A stretch of 24,366 nucleotides of DNA from RSA11 sp965652565 (GCA_965652565.1 CBFGWL010000042.1:1-24366); one strand, 5' to 3'; shown: positions 7,911-15,078, counted from the stretch's first letter. Translations and numbers: made by a program. The notes: generated from the letters alone by a model not told the origin.

Positions 7911-8351
7911 CTACCTGAGACTGCGCAGCCCCGCGTGCTTCTCGGCGGCCTTGCGCCGGCGACCGAAGTGCAGCCACAGCGTGCCGGCGAGGGCGAGCAG
8001 GGCGACGGGCGAGGCCGGCAGCAGGGCCAGTCCCGTGAGCACGAGCGCATAGAGCCCCACGTAGAAGGCGACGCCGAAGCCACTTCCCTCCCCCGCCCGC
8101 CGGCGCGCCGCCACCGCGATGTCGCGCGCGACGACGTAGGCCAAGAGCGCTACCGGGGCGCCCACGAGCCACCCCGGCCAGGCGGGGTGGTCCTCCGGCG
8201 TCAGCGAGGCGCCGAAGAGGAACGCGCCGAGCAGCATCGCGAGCACGGCAAGCCCGTTGCCGATGTGGTCGGTCTGCGCCAGGGCGCCGAGCAGCGCACC
8301 GGCGGCGAGGGCCAAGCCAAGGCCCTGACAGCCTGCGAGAAAGAGATCCAT
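7911..8351 (-). CDS. uncharacterised small integral membrane protein
   Basis: I do not recognise the family. The 146-residue protein is mostly hydrophobic, with about five likely membrane segments (roughly 5-28, 34-52, 64-84, 96-113 and 115-132) and a basic C-terminal tail rich in Arg and Lys that should face the cytoplasm. The ATG at 8351 begins MDLFLAGCQ and has no strong ribosome-binding site. It is 48 bp downstream of the MFS gene and 7 bp upstream of the phosphodiesterase gene on the same strand, so it is probably co-transcribed with both and may act with the phosphodiesterase and GtrA protein at the envelope. The hydrophobic pattern and tight spacing support it as a real gene. Confidence 0.75.
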   Translation of the reverse strand: MDLFLAGCQGLGLALAAGALLGALAQTDHIGNGLAVLAMLLGAFLFGASLTPEDHPAWPGWLVGAPVALLAYVVARDIAVAARRRAGEGSGFGVAFYVGLYALVLTGLALLPASPVALLALAGTLWLHFGRRRKAAEKHAGLRSLR

Positions 8352-8399
8352 GCGGGTCGCGAAGGCTAGATGATCGCGCGCGCAAATCGCCCTCCAGCG

Positions 8400-9539
8400 T
8401 CACGCTTCCGCCGTCCCGGGGCCGCGCGCCAAAGCCGCGATCGCGGCGCTCGCCGCCGCGGTCGCGCACAGCGCCGCCGGCAGGGTCGAGACCTCCGCGA
8501 GCCCCCCGATGATCGCTGGACCCGCGAGCAGGCCCGCGTAGCCGGTGGTCGAGACCGCGGCGATCGCCGGGGCGGTCGCGCTGCCCGGCGTCTCAGCGGC
8601 CAGCAGGAGCGCCAGGGGGAAGATCGAGGAGACCCCGAGCCCGAGGGCGATGAAGCCCGCAATCGTGACCGCCGCCGGCAGGGGCAGGACGACCACGACC
8701 GTTCCCAAGAGCGCGACCGTTGCGCCCGCGCGCATCAGGCGCACCGCCCCGAGGCGCTCGCGAAAGGGGTCCCCGGCGAGCCGGCCGAGGCCCATCGCGG
8801 CAGAGAAGGCGGCGAGCCCGACGGCGGCGAAGGCGTCCGAGGCGTCCCGCCACTCGGCGAGCAGGACCGCGCTCCAGTCCGAGGCGGAGCCTTCCACCAA
8901 CAAAGCGCAGAAGCCGATCGCCGCGAAGGCGAGCAGCGCGCCGCTGGGACGCGCCAGGAGTGGTCCTTCGGCCTGCGCGTCGACGCTGGCCGGCAGCATC
9001 CGCGTGGCCGCGATGAGTCCGAGCACGATCACGGCGGCCCCCACCGCCGCCAGATGCGCTCCCGGATCCACGTCCAGCGCCGCGGCGATCCCCGCCACGC
9101 CTGCGCCGGCCATCGCACCGAAGCTGAACGCGGCGTGAAACGAGCTGAAGATCGCGCGGTGGTGCCGCTGCTCGGCCTGCACCCCTTGGGCGTTCATCGC
9201 CACGTCGAGAAAGCCGGCGCCGAGGCCCAGGATCGCGAACGCCGCCACCAGAGAGCCGAGATCCGGCGCCAGGCCGGGCGCGGCGAGCAAGCCACCGTAG
9301 AGGCAGACCCCCACCGCCACGACCGGACGGCTGCCGAAGCGCGCCGAAGCGGCACCCGCGAGCGGCTGCGAGATCACCAGGCCAAGCGATGAACAGAGCA
9401 GCGCGAGCCCCAGCTCTCCTTCGCTCAGCCCGAGGTCGGCCTTGATCGCCGGCACGCGCGCCATCAACGAGCCGAACATGAACCCGTTCAGCGCGAATAC
9501 GCCAGTAACCGCCGCGCGCAGGATGGGGACGGAAGTCAC
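8400..9539 (-). CDS. MFS transporter
   Basis: Major facilitator superfamily secondary transporter of about 379 aa with twelve predicted helices and few charged loops. The first helix contains GFMFGSLMARVPAIK, followed by a loop reading SEGELGLALLCSSLG and the conserved ARFGSRPVV segment after helix 2, a layout like YbjJ/FucP-type permeases. Substrate is unknown. Two adjacent GTG codons (9542 and 9539) can start the protein; I give the inner one. There is no good ribosome-binding site, and an ATG at residue 22 would cut into helix 1. It is divergent from the methyltransferase gene (about 60 bp apart) and heads a same-strand series with the membrane protein, phosphodiesterase and GtrA genes. 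Confidence 0.85.
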   Translation of the reverse strand: MTSVPILRAAVTGVFALNGFMFGSLMARVPAIKADLGLSEGELGLALLCSSLGLVISQPLAGAASARFGSRPVVAVGVCLYGGLLAAPGLAPDLGSLVAAFAILGLGAGFLDVAMNAQGVQAEQRHHRAIFSSFHAAFSFGAMAGAGVAGIAAALDVDPGAHLAAVGAAVIVLGLIAATRMLPASVDAQAEGPLLARPSGALLAFAAIGFCALLVEGSASDWSAVLLAEWRDASDAFAAVGLAAFSAAMGLGRLAGDPFRERLGAVRLMRAGATVALLGTVVVVLPLPAAVTIAGFIALGLGVSSIFPLALLLAAETPGSATAPAIAAVSTTGYAGLLAGPAIIGGLAEVSTLPAALCATAAASAAIAALARGPGTAEA

Positions 9540-9599
9540 CACCGCCCGCTACCCGAATTGCTTGCGCCATGCGCGCGAGAGTGGGAGGCTCGCCCCGCC

Positions 9600-10478
9600 A
9601 TGGCGAACGAGATCGCTCCCGAGAACGTCGAGGTATACGAGGCCTGGAACGGTCCGCTGTACGAGCGCTGGGTCAACTTCCGAGAGGTTGTCGCAGGCGC
9701 GCTCGTTGCGCACGGCGAGGCCGCCCTAGCCCACTTCCCGCCGCCCACCGGCGGCCGGGTGCTGGACATCGGCTGCGGGCTCGGCGAGACCACCGTGCGG
9801 CTGGCCGAGCTTGTCGGCCCGGAAGGTTCCGTGCTCGGCATCGACGTCGCCGAGCGGATGATCGGGATCGCGCGGGACGAGGCGCAGCGCATGGGCGTGG
9901 AGAACGTGGGATACGTCGACGGCGACGCGCAGACGTACCCGTTCGAGGGCCCCTTCGACTACGCCTTCGCGCGCTGCGGGACGATGTTTTTCGCCAATCC
10001 GGTGGCCGCGCTGCGCAACGTCCGGAGCGCGCTTGCGCCCGGCGCGCGGCTCAACATGGTGGTCTGGCGGCGCAAGCTCGACAACGACTGGCTGCACCGC
10101 GCCGAGGTCGTCGTGAAGGAGTTCGCGGACAAGCCCGAGGAGTACGACGAGCCCACCTGCGGGCCCGGTCCGTTCTCGATGGCCGACGCCGATACCGTCA
10201 CCGACATCATGCGCTTCGCGGGCTTCGAGGACATCTCGCTGCACCGCTGCGACGAGCCAATCAAGATCGGCCGTGACCTCGACGGCGCCGTGGATTACGT
10301 GATGGCGATCGGCCCCGCCGCGGAGGTGATGCGCCTCTGGGGCGACCGCATCGACGACATGCGGCCGAAGATCGAGGCCGCGGTGCGCGAGGCGCTCGCG
10401 GAGTTCCAGGGACCGGACGGAGTCGTCGCCGCCGCGTCGACCTGGTCCGTGAGCGGCGTCACCCCCGCCGCGGCCTGA
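9600..10478 (+). CDS. class I SAM-dependent methyltransferase
   Basis: Methyltransferase of 292 aa, Methyltransf_11/25 type. The SAM-binding glycine motif VLDIGCGLGE lies at 54-63, with the acidic residue that binds the SAM ribose in GIDVAE (Asp82) and a DGDAQTYPF motif further on. The C-terminal 120 residues form a family-variable substrate lid. Small-molecule substrates are more likely than RNA or protein, judged by resemblance to UbiE/COQ5-like and natural-product enzymes. The ATG at 9600 follows GGGAGG at a rather long 12-nt spacing; an in-frame TTG at 9558 is possible but overlaps the divergent promoter region. It converges on the ArsR-type gene with 34 bp between stops. Confidence 0.88.
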   Translation: MANEIAPENVEVYEAWNGPLYERWVNFREVVAGALVAHGEAALAHFPPPTGGRVLDIGCGLGETTVRLAELVGPEGSVLGIDVAERMIGIARDEAQRMGVENVGYVDGDAQTYPFEGPFDYAFARCGTMFFANPVAALRNVRSALAPGARLNMVVWRRKLDNDWLHRAEVVVKEFADKPEEYDEPTCGPGPFSMADADTVTDIMRFAGFEDISLHRCDEPIKIGRDLDGAVDYVMAIGPAAEVMRLWGDRIDDMRPKIEAAVREALAEFQGPDGVVAAASTWSVSGVTPAAA

Positions 10479-10513
10479 TTCGCCGGAAGTGCCCGCCCCC
10501 GAGTAACCGCGGC
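10467..10513. terminator. weak bidirectional terminator between convergent genes
   Basis: GCCGCGG (10467-10473) and CCGCGGC (10507-10513) form 7-bp inverted arms around a 33-nt spacer, spanning the methyltransferase stop and touching the ArsR-type stop codon. The long loop makes this a weak candidate; it is listed because two other convergent junctions here have comparable hairpins at their stops. Confidence 0.25.
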
Positions 10514-11478
10514 TAGCTCGCGACGAGCTCGTCGGCCAGCGGGCTGCGGCAGTAGAGCACGTTGCGCCCGTTGCGCTCAGCGGCGACCAGGCCTGCGTCG
10601 CGGAGCGCCGCGAGGTGCTGGGAGACGCCCCCGGGGCTCATGCCGAGGCGTCGGGCGAGGTCCGAGGTGGTGCGCGGCGCGTCGAGGTCCGCGAGCACCG
10701 ACGCGCGACCCTGACCGAGGACCTTGGCGAGCGCCTCCGGCGGCGCGGGCGCGGACTCCCACAGAAGCGCCGTGCCCCGCGCCGGATAGATGAGCGTTGG
10801 CTGCCAGGGCGACTCCGTCATCGCCGACGTCTTATGGGAGGAGAACGCCGTCGGGACGAGGAGCATGCCCTTGCCGCGCAGCGGCAGGTCCGGCACGGCG
10901 CAGGAGCAGTCGATCGTGAGCGTCCCGTCGGACCAGCTCACCTCCGGGTGCAGGTCCGCGAAGAGGCGGTCCACCCCGCCCTCGGCGAGCCGGCGGGAGC
11001 GATAGGAGATGTCGGCCTGCAGCAGGGCCTGGATGCGGGGCCAGTGGTCCTCGAGCGCGAGCCGCCAGAAGCGCCCCAGCACCTCCGCGAGCTCGTTCAC
11101 CGCGCCCTCGGGATCGTCGAGGTATGGCTGGAGCTGCTCGCGGGGAATGCCGTCGCGCAGGAGCACCCCCACGTCGTGGCGCACGAGGTCCGCCGGCGTG
11201 CTGCGCACGAGCTCGAGCTCGTCCTCGAAGCTCACCAGCGGCGAGGAGGGCGGTGGCGTGAGGAAGTCGGCGATGTAGCCCGTGCGGGGCAGCAGGGCGA
11301 GCGGCAGCGACAGGTCGAGCTCGCGGATCAAGGGCCGGATCCGCTTCACCCAGGGCACGTGCAGGGAGAGCATCGCGGGGTTGCGCAGGGCGCGGATCGC
11401 CGCGGCGGTCTCCCACATCGGCGAGATCGCAAACCGCGTCCTCGCGATGTCCTCGATGCCGAAGCGGAAGGTGATCAT
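10513..11478 (-). CDS. ArsR-type regulator with DUF5937-like N-terminal domain
   Basis: Transcription factor of 321 aa. The C-terminal 65 residues are an ArsR/SmtB winged helix-turn-helix (TTSDLARRLGMSPGGVSQHLAALRDAGLVAAERNGR in outline, recognition helix around GGVSQHLAAL). The N-terminal 250 residues begin MITFRFGIEDIARTRFAISPMWE and match, from memory, the DUF5937 domain common in actinobacterial ArsR-like proteins; it probably senses a ligand. I see no metal-binding Cys pair like that of ArsR or SmtB. The ATG at 11478 has no ribosome-binding site but lies 7 nt after a TAGACT -10-like hexamer, so the message is probably leaderless. The start region overlaps a pair of palindromes, suggesting autoregulation. 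It is divergent from the small ORF and aminotransferase genes. Confidence 0.85.
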   Translation of the reverse strand: MITFRFGIEDIARTRFAISPMWETAAAIRALRNPAMLSLHVPWVKRIRPLIRELDLSLPLALLPRTGYIADFLTPPPSSPLVSFEDELELVRSTPADLVRHDVGVLLRDGIPREQLQPYLDDPEGAVNELAEVLGRFWRLALEDHWPRIQALLQADISYRSRRLAEGGVDRLFADLHPEVSWSDGTLTIDCSCAVPDLPLRGKGMLLVPTAFSSHKTSAMTESPWQPTLIYPARGTALLWESAPAPPEALAKVLGQGRASVLADLDAPRTTSDLARRLGMSPGGVSQHLAALRDAGLVAAERNGRNVLYCRSPLADELVAS

Positions 11479-11501
11479 TTAGCTCAGTCTAAATCGACTG
11501 A
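11477..11501. promoter_or_regulatory. two overlapping palindromes at the ArsR-type gene start
   Basis: ATTTAG-N6-CTAAAT (11477-11494) and TCAGTC-N6-GACTGA (11484-11501) are both perfect, have the same 6-bp arms and 6-bp spacer, and are offset by 7 bp. They cover the candidate minus-strand -10 (TAGACT, 11490-11485) and reach into the start codon. The patch is AT-rich against its surroundings. This is a good candidate for the operator of the adjacent regulator. Confidence 0.55.
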
Positions 11502-11545
11502 CAGGAGTCGCGAGGCGCGAGAGCCTGCGTGCGAACGGAGAAGTC

Positions 11546-11551
11546 AAGGAG
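11546..11551 (+). promoter_or_regulatory. strong Shine-Dalgarno sequence for the 56-codon ORF
   Basis: AAGGAG, 8 nt before the ATG at 11560. It is one of the best ribosome-binding sites in the window and points to no other start codon, which is the main reason to believe the small ORF. Confidence 0.55.
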
Positions 11552-11559
11552 AACAAGTC

Positions 11560-11730
11560 ATGTTCCTCGCCTCTTTCGCACAGATCAACGACCAGCTCGA
11601 GCTCCCCACAAGTCCCTCTGCCAAGCGGCGCGTGCCCCGGCGCCGGCGGGTGCTCGCTTTCCGCGCGCGGCGCGACGAGCGCGCGCCGCGCCTGCGTGCG
11701 CCAAACTTGGCGCGTGACCGAGCGGCCTGA
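11560..11730 (+). CDS. small Arg-rich ORF (56 aa), possible leader peptide
   Basis: No family recognised. The ORF starts at an ATG with AAGGAG 8 nt upstream and encodes 56 residues: a mildly hydrophobic and acidic N-terminus (MFLASFAQINDQLELP) followed by a very basic tail, with 14 Arg in all. Its TGA (11728-11730) lies 14 nt inside the aminotransferase reading frame, in a different frame, so ribosomes ending here could restart at the aminotransferase GTG (11714), which itself has no ribosome-binding site. That makes a coupled upstream peptide plausible. It may instead be a regulator or non-functional. The Arg-rich tail may simply reflect GC-rich DNA, so confidence rests on the ribosome-binding site and the overlap. 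Confidence 0.45.
   Translation: MFLASFAQINDQLELPTSPSAKRRVPRRRRVLAFRARRDERAPRLRAPNLARDRAA
11698..11713. promoter_or_regulatory. perfect 16-bp palindrome abutting the aminotransferase start
   Basis: GCGCCAA-AC-TTGGCGC: 7-bp arms around a 2-bp centre, ending on the base before the GTG at 11714 and inside the small ORF. As DNA it could be an operator; as RNA a 2-nt loop cannot form, so the stem would shorten to about 5-6 bp directly upstream of the start codon. Confidence 0.4.
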
Positions 11731-13108
11731 GCACGAGCGCTCCCCCGCGCAGCCACCCCAGACCCCGCCCCGTCAGCGCCGCGCGCACACCACCGCGCGC
11801 GACCTCGAGCGCTACGCGGGGCTCTTCGCCGAGCGCACCAAGGTAATGCGCTCCTCGGCGATGCGCGACATGATGGAGATCACCGCGCGCCCCGAGGTGA
11901 TCTCCCTTGCGGGCGGACTGCCGGATACCTCCACGTTCCCGCGCGAGTCGTTCGCCGCGCAGATGACGCGGATCGCCCAGGAGTCCGCCGCTGCGGCCCT
12001 GCAGTACGGGCCCACCGAGGGCTTCGCGCGCACCAAGGAGTGCATCCGCGAGGTGATGGCCGCGGAGGGCATGCGCCCCGACCCCGACGACATCATCGTC
12101 ACCACCGGGGGCCAGCAGGCGCTCGACCTGGTCACGAAGACGCTCGTCAACCCCGGCGACGTGGTGATCGCCGAGGGGCCGACCTACCCCGGCGTCGTGC
12201 CGACGCTGTACGCGTACGAGGCGCAGACCCTGCAGGTCGAGGTCGACGAAGACGGGATGCGCGTCGATCTGCTCGAGGAGCTCCTCGACAGGCTGGGCGC
12301 GGAGGGGCGGCGCCCGAAGTTCATCTACACCGTGCCGTCCTTCCAGAACCCGGCGGGAGTGACGCTGTCGGCCGAGCGCCGCAGGCGTCTGGTCGAGATC
12401 GCGCGCGAGCGCGAGCTCCTGGTCGTCGAGGACAACCCGTACGGGCTGTTGCGCTACGAGGGCGAGCCCACCGAGACCCTCTACAAGCTCGACGGCGGCG
12501 ACTTCGTCATCTACCTGGGTACCTTCTCGAAGATCCTCTCGCCGGGCATCCGCCTGGGCTGGCTCTGCGCACCACCGCCGGTCATGGAGAAGGTGATCCT
12601 CGGCAAGCAGTCCTCGGATCTGTGCACCTCGACGCTCAGCCAGTACTTCGTCGACGAGTACTTCGCGGAGGGCCGCTGGATGGCGTACATCGAGTCGCTG
12701 CGCGACGTCTATCGCTCCCGCCGCGACGTGATGCTCGACGCGCTCGAGCGCCACTTCCCCGCCGAAGCGCAGTGGTCTCGGCCCGAGGGCGGGCTGTTCC
12801 TATGGGCGACGCTGCCCGGCTACATCGACACCACCGACCTGCTCGCGCGCGCGCTGCGGGACAACGTCGCCTTCGTGCCCGGGGCCGGCGCGTTCGTGGA
12901 CGGGCGCGGGGGGAGCGCGATGCGCCTCAACTTCTCCGCCTCCAACGAGGATGAGATCCGCGAGGGCGTGCGTCGCATCGGGCGCGTGATCGCCGAGCAG
13001 GTCGAGCTGTACGGCGCGCTCAACCGCGACGCCGAGCCCGAGCCGGCGGCCGAGCGCGGACCGGGCGGCCAGGTCGTACCGCTGCGCCGCCCGCCGGAGG
13101 CGGAATGA
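11714..13108 (+). CDS. PLP-dependent aminotransferase, LysN/2-aminoadipate type
   Basis: Class I/II fold-type I aminotransferase, 464 aa from this start. Recognisable are SLAGGLPDTSTFP, LQYGPTEG, VTTGGQQALDL, SFQNPAG with the cofactor-contacting Asn212, EDNPYG with Asp240 and Tyr243, and GTFSKILSPGIRLGW with the Schiff-base Lys273. These segments closely resemble Thermus LysN and related 2-aminoadipate/aromatic aminotransferases; no GntR DNA-binding domain precedes it, so it is not a MocR regulator. GTG 11714 is chosen because it sits 14 nt before the end of the upstream small ORF; GTG 11696 is equally in frame and neither has a Shine-Dalgarno sequence. The D-Ala-D-Ala ligase gene overlaps its stop by 4 nt. 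True substrate is uncertain. Confidence 0.9.
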   Translation: MTERPEHERSPAQPPQTPPRQRRAHTTARDLERYAGLFAERTKVMRSSAMRDMMEITARPEVISLAGGLPDTSTFPRESFAAQMTRIAQESAAAALQYGPTEGFARTKECIREVMAAEGMRPDPDDIIVTTGGQQALDLVTKTLVNPGDVVIAEGPTYPGVVPTLYAYEAQTLQVEVDEDGMRVDLLEELLDRLGAEGRRPKFIYTVPSFQNPAGVTLSAERRRRLVEIARERELLVVEDNPYGLLRYEGEPTETLYKLDGGDFVIYLGTFSKILSPGIRLGWLCAPPPVMEKVILGKQSSDLCTSTLSQYFVDEYFAEGRWMAYIESLRDVYRSRRDVMLDALERHFPAEAQWSRPEGGLFLWATLPGYIDTTDLLARALRDNVAFVPGAGAFVDGRGGSAMRLNFSASNEDEIREGVRRIGRVIAEQVELYGALNRDAEPEPAAERGPGGQVVPLRRPPEAE

Positions 13109-14043
13109 AGGTCGCGGTGCTGAAGGGCGGGCGCTCGCTCGAGCGCCAGGTCTCGCTGCGCTCCGGCGCGCGCGTGGAGGACGCGCTCGACGCGCTCGGG
13201 CACGAGGTCGTGCCAGTGGACGCAGGCGACGATCTCGTGCGGCGCCTCAAGCACACGCGCCCCGACGTCGCGTTCATCGCGTTGCACGGCGAGGACGGCG
13301 AGGACGGCACGGTCCAGGAGCTGCTCGAGATCATTGGGATCCCCTACACCGGCCCCGGCGTGGCCGCCTGCCGGCGCGCGATGGACAAGCCCGCCGCGAA
13401 GGAGATCATGCGCGCCGCCGACATCCCAACCCCTGAGTGGGTCTCGTTCAGCCAGACCGCGTTCAGCCAGCTCGGTGCCGCCGACGCTCTCGAGGAGATC
13501 GAGGCGATGCTCGGGTTTCCGCTCGTCGTGAAGCCCGCGCGCGGCGGATCCTCGCTGGGCGTGCGCTTCGCGGCGGGGCGCGATGACGTCCCCCGCGCGA
13601 TCGTCTCGGCGCTCTCCTACGACGACCGCGTGATGCTCGAGCGCCACATCCGCGGCCGCGAGCTCGCAGTGAGCGTGCTCGACGGGGAGGCGCTGCCGGT
13701 CGTCGAGGTGCGCCCGCGCGACGAGGATCTGTACTCCTACGACGCGCGCTACGAGATCGGTCGCACCGAGTACATCTGTCCCGCCGAGCTCGAGCCCGGC
13801 GTGGAGACGGCCGTGCGCGATGCCGCGACGGCGAGCTGGGACGCGCTCGGCTGCGAGGGTTTCGCGCGGGTCGACATCATGCTCGGCGACGACGGGCCCC
13901 AGGTGCTCGAGGTGAACGCGGTACCGGGCCTGACCGACACCTCGCTTCTGCCGATGGCGGCTGAGGCGGCCGGGATCGGCTTCGAAGACCTGTGCCGGCG
14001 GATCGTCGAGCTCGCGCTGGCGCGCTCGCGCAACCCAAGCTAG
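13105..14043 (+). CDS. ddl: D-alanine--D-alanine ligase
   Basis: ATP-grasp enzyme that joins two D-alanines for peptidoglycan precursor synthesis in the cytoplasm, 312 aa. Visible motifs: GGRSLERQVSL with Glu13 (the N-terminal substrate-binding Glu), ALHGEDGEDGTVQ (60-71), YTGPGV (81-86), MDKPAAK (93-99), the flexible loop GGSSLGV (147-153), the omega-loop-like YSYDARY, RVDIM with Arg255 and Asp257, and LEVNAVPGLTDTSLLP with Glu269 and Asn271 as metal ligands. Length matches Ddl/DdlB enzymes. The ATG overlaps the aminotransferase stop as ATGA, so the two are translationally coupled. The tyrosine-containing omega loop fits D-Ala-D-Ala over D-Ala-D-lactate activity, though that is inference. 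Confidence 0.92.
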   Translation: MKVAVLKGGRSLERQVSLRSGARVEDALDALGHEVVPVDAGDDLVRRLKHTRPDVAFIALHGEDGEDGTVQELLEIIGIPYTGPGVAACRRAMDKPAAKEIMRAADIPTPEWVSFSQTAFSQLGAADALEEIEAMLGFPLVVKPARGGSSLGVRFAAGRDDVPRAIVSALSYDDRVMLERHIRGRELAVSVLDGEALPVVEVRPRDEDLYSYDARYEIGRTEYICPAELEPGVETAVRDAATASWDALGCEGFARVDIMLGDDGPQVLEVNAVPGLTDTSLLPMAAEAAGIGFEDLCRRIVELALARSRNPS

Positions 14044-14052
14044 GGCGTCGCG

Positions 14053-14079
14053 GGGGCGCGTGGGCTAGGCTCGCGCCCC
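14053..14079 (+). terminator. hairpin terminator after ddl
   Basis: Perfect 8-bp arms GGGGCGCG (14053-14060) and CGCGCCCC (14072-14079) around an 11-nt loop, starting 10 nt after the ddl stop. There is no T-tract, as is common in GC-rich actinobacteria. A TAGGCT in the loop resembles a -10 hexamer, but the stem explains the sequence better. Confidence 0.55.
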
Positions 14080-14091
14080 GAGGTCTCTTTC

Positions 14092-14391
14092 GTGTCTTCG
14101 TCCACCCACCCGCGCTGGGGCTTCCTCGCCGCGCTGTCCCTCCTGTTGGGGCTGATCCTCGCCGTCGTCCTGTACGCGGCGCTGCCCGACCAGCGCTGGG
14201 TTGCCGGTCTGGTGGCCGGGATCGCGATCGTGGATGCGGTCGTCCTCGGCGTGGTCCTTCCCAACGCGCTGGGCAGGCGGTCCGCCTCCGAGCAGATCGA
14301 CGCCCTGAATGCGCGGGCGGAGGCCGAGGCGCGATCCCAGGGTGACTGGGCCGCCGAGCGTGGCGACGAGCGCGGCTCCGGCGGCTTTTAG
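14092..14391 (+). CDS. small two-helix membrane protein
   Basis: I do not recognise the family. The 99-residue protein has two membrane segments (about 9-30 and 36-58) joined by a short loop, ending in a hydrophilic tail with ALNARAEAEARSQ that may form a short coiled coil. It starts at GTG 14092 with GAGG 8 nt upstream. It lies 48 bp beyond ddl on the same strand, but a hairpin separates them, so it may have partial read-through expression. Its TAG stop overlaps the convergent TetR stop by 4 bp. The clean ribosome-binding site and helical pattern support a real gene. Confidence 0.65.
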   Translation: MSSSTHPRWGFLAALSLLLGLILAVVLYAALPDQRWVAGLVAGIAIVDAVVLGVVLPNALGRRSASEQIDALNARAEAEARSQGDWAAERGDERGSGGF

Positions 14392-14999
14392 CTCTTCGCC
14401 TCGACGAAGGCGGCCATGAGCTCCGCCGCCTCCTCACTGGGCAGGCCGTTCGTGCGCACGAGCGAGCGCCAGGTCGTGAACGCCACGGCATGGCCCGCCT
14501 TGGCGGCCACGCGCTTGCGTCGCCCGCCCCGCTCGCGGCGGCCCCGGACCAAAGCGGCGGCGAACGCATCCAGGTAGGCGCCGAACGCGTCGTAAGCCGG
14601 GCGCATCGCGGGCACGAGCGGCGCGTCGCGCAGGGTGTTTTCAAGCATCGGCTCGGCCCACTCGTACCACTCGTACAAGGCGCGCAGGCCCGCCGCGAGC
14701 CGCTCCGAGGGGTCGCTGATCCTCGCGTAGTCGTCCGGGTCCGGCGCGGGATTGAGCGAGAACCAATGCGCCGAGCACGCCGCGAACAGCGACTCCTCGT
14801 CCGGGAAGTGCCGGTACACCGTGGCGCGCTGCACGCCCGCTCGTTCGGCTACCGCCTTGATGGTCGTGCGCGCCGGGCCGACCGTCCCGTGGAGCTCCAT
14901 CGCGGCCTGCGTGATGCGGTGCCGCGTCTCCTCCTCCTGCGCGGCACGCGCCTTCTTGCGGTACGGGCGCTTGGCCTGCTTTCCAGTTTCAGTGCTCAT
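14388..14999 (-). CDS. TetR-family transcriptional regulator
   Basis: TetR/AcrR repressor, 203 aa. A basic N-terminal arm (KQAKRPYRKKARAAQEEE) is followed by the DNA-binding domain, with the helix-turn-helix TTIKAVAERAGVQRATVYRHFPDEESLF at about 45-72. The remainder is an alpha-helical ligand-binding and dimerisation domain with several Trp and aromatic residues. ATG 14999 is chosen over an upstream in-frame start (15101), which would extend into the neighbouring promoter. It is divergent from the cupin gene across a 79-bp gap that contains a perfect palindrome, so it probably represses the cupin gene and itself. No ligand can be assigned. Confidence 0.88.
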   Translation of the reverse strand: MSTETGKQAKRPYRKKARAAQEEETRHRITQAAMELHGTVGPARTTIKAVAERAGVQRATVYRHFPDEESLFAACSAHWFSLNPAPDPDDYARISDPSERLAAGLRALYEWYEWAEPMLENTLRDAPLVPAMRPAYDAFGAYLDAFAAALVRGRRERGGRRKRVAAKAGHAVAFTTWRSLVRTNGLPSEEAAELMAAFVEAKS

Positions 15000-15015
15000 G
15001 TGTGTATGGCGAATC

Positions 15016-15044
15016 TTGACAGACCCGGGAGCGGTCTGTATGTT
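15016..15044 (+). promoter_or_regulatory. promoter of the cupin gene
   Basis: Near-ideal sigma70-type promoter: TTGACA (15016-15021), 17-nt spacer, TATGTT (15039-15044). It is followed about 28 nt later by the cupin gene's AAAGGAG ribosome-binding site (15067-15073), which is 5 nt from the ATG. It is the clearest promoter in the window. Confidence 0.75.
15019..15039. promoter_or_regulatory. TetR operator candidate
   Basis: Perfect 7-bp inverted repeat ACAGACC-N7-GGTCTGT filling the spacer between the -35 and -10 of the cupin promoter and overlapping both hexamers. Binding here would block RNA polymerase. The divergent TetR gene next door is the obvious candidate ligand-responsive repressor. 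Confidence 0.65.
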
Positions 15045-15078
15045 CATCGCACACCGCTGTTCAATCAAAGGAGACACG

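Noticed and set aside
11585..12754. A 389-codon open frame on the minus strand opposite the aminotransferase
   Set aside because: The plus-strand frame has all aminotransferase motifs; this one is a GC-rich shadow.
14066..14071. TAGGCT as a -10 box for the small membrane-protein gene
   Set aside because: It lies in the loop of a perfect 8-bp hairpin that is better explained as the ddl terminator, and no -35 is present.
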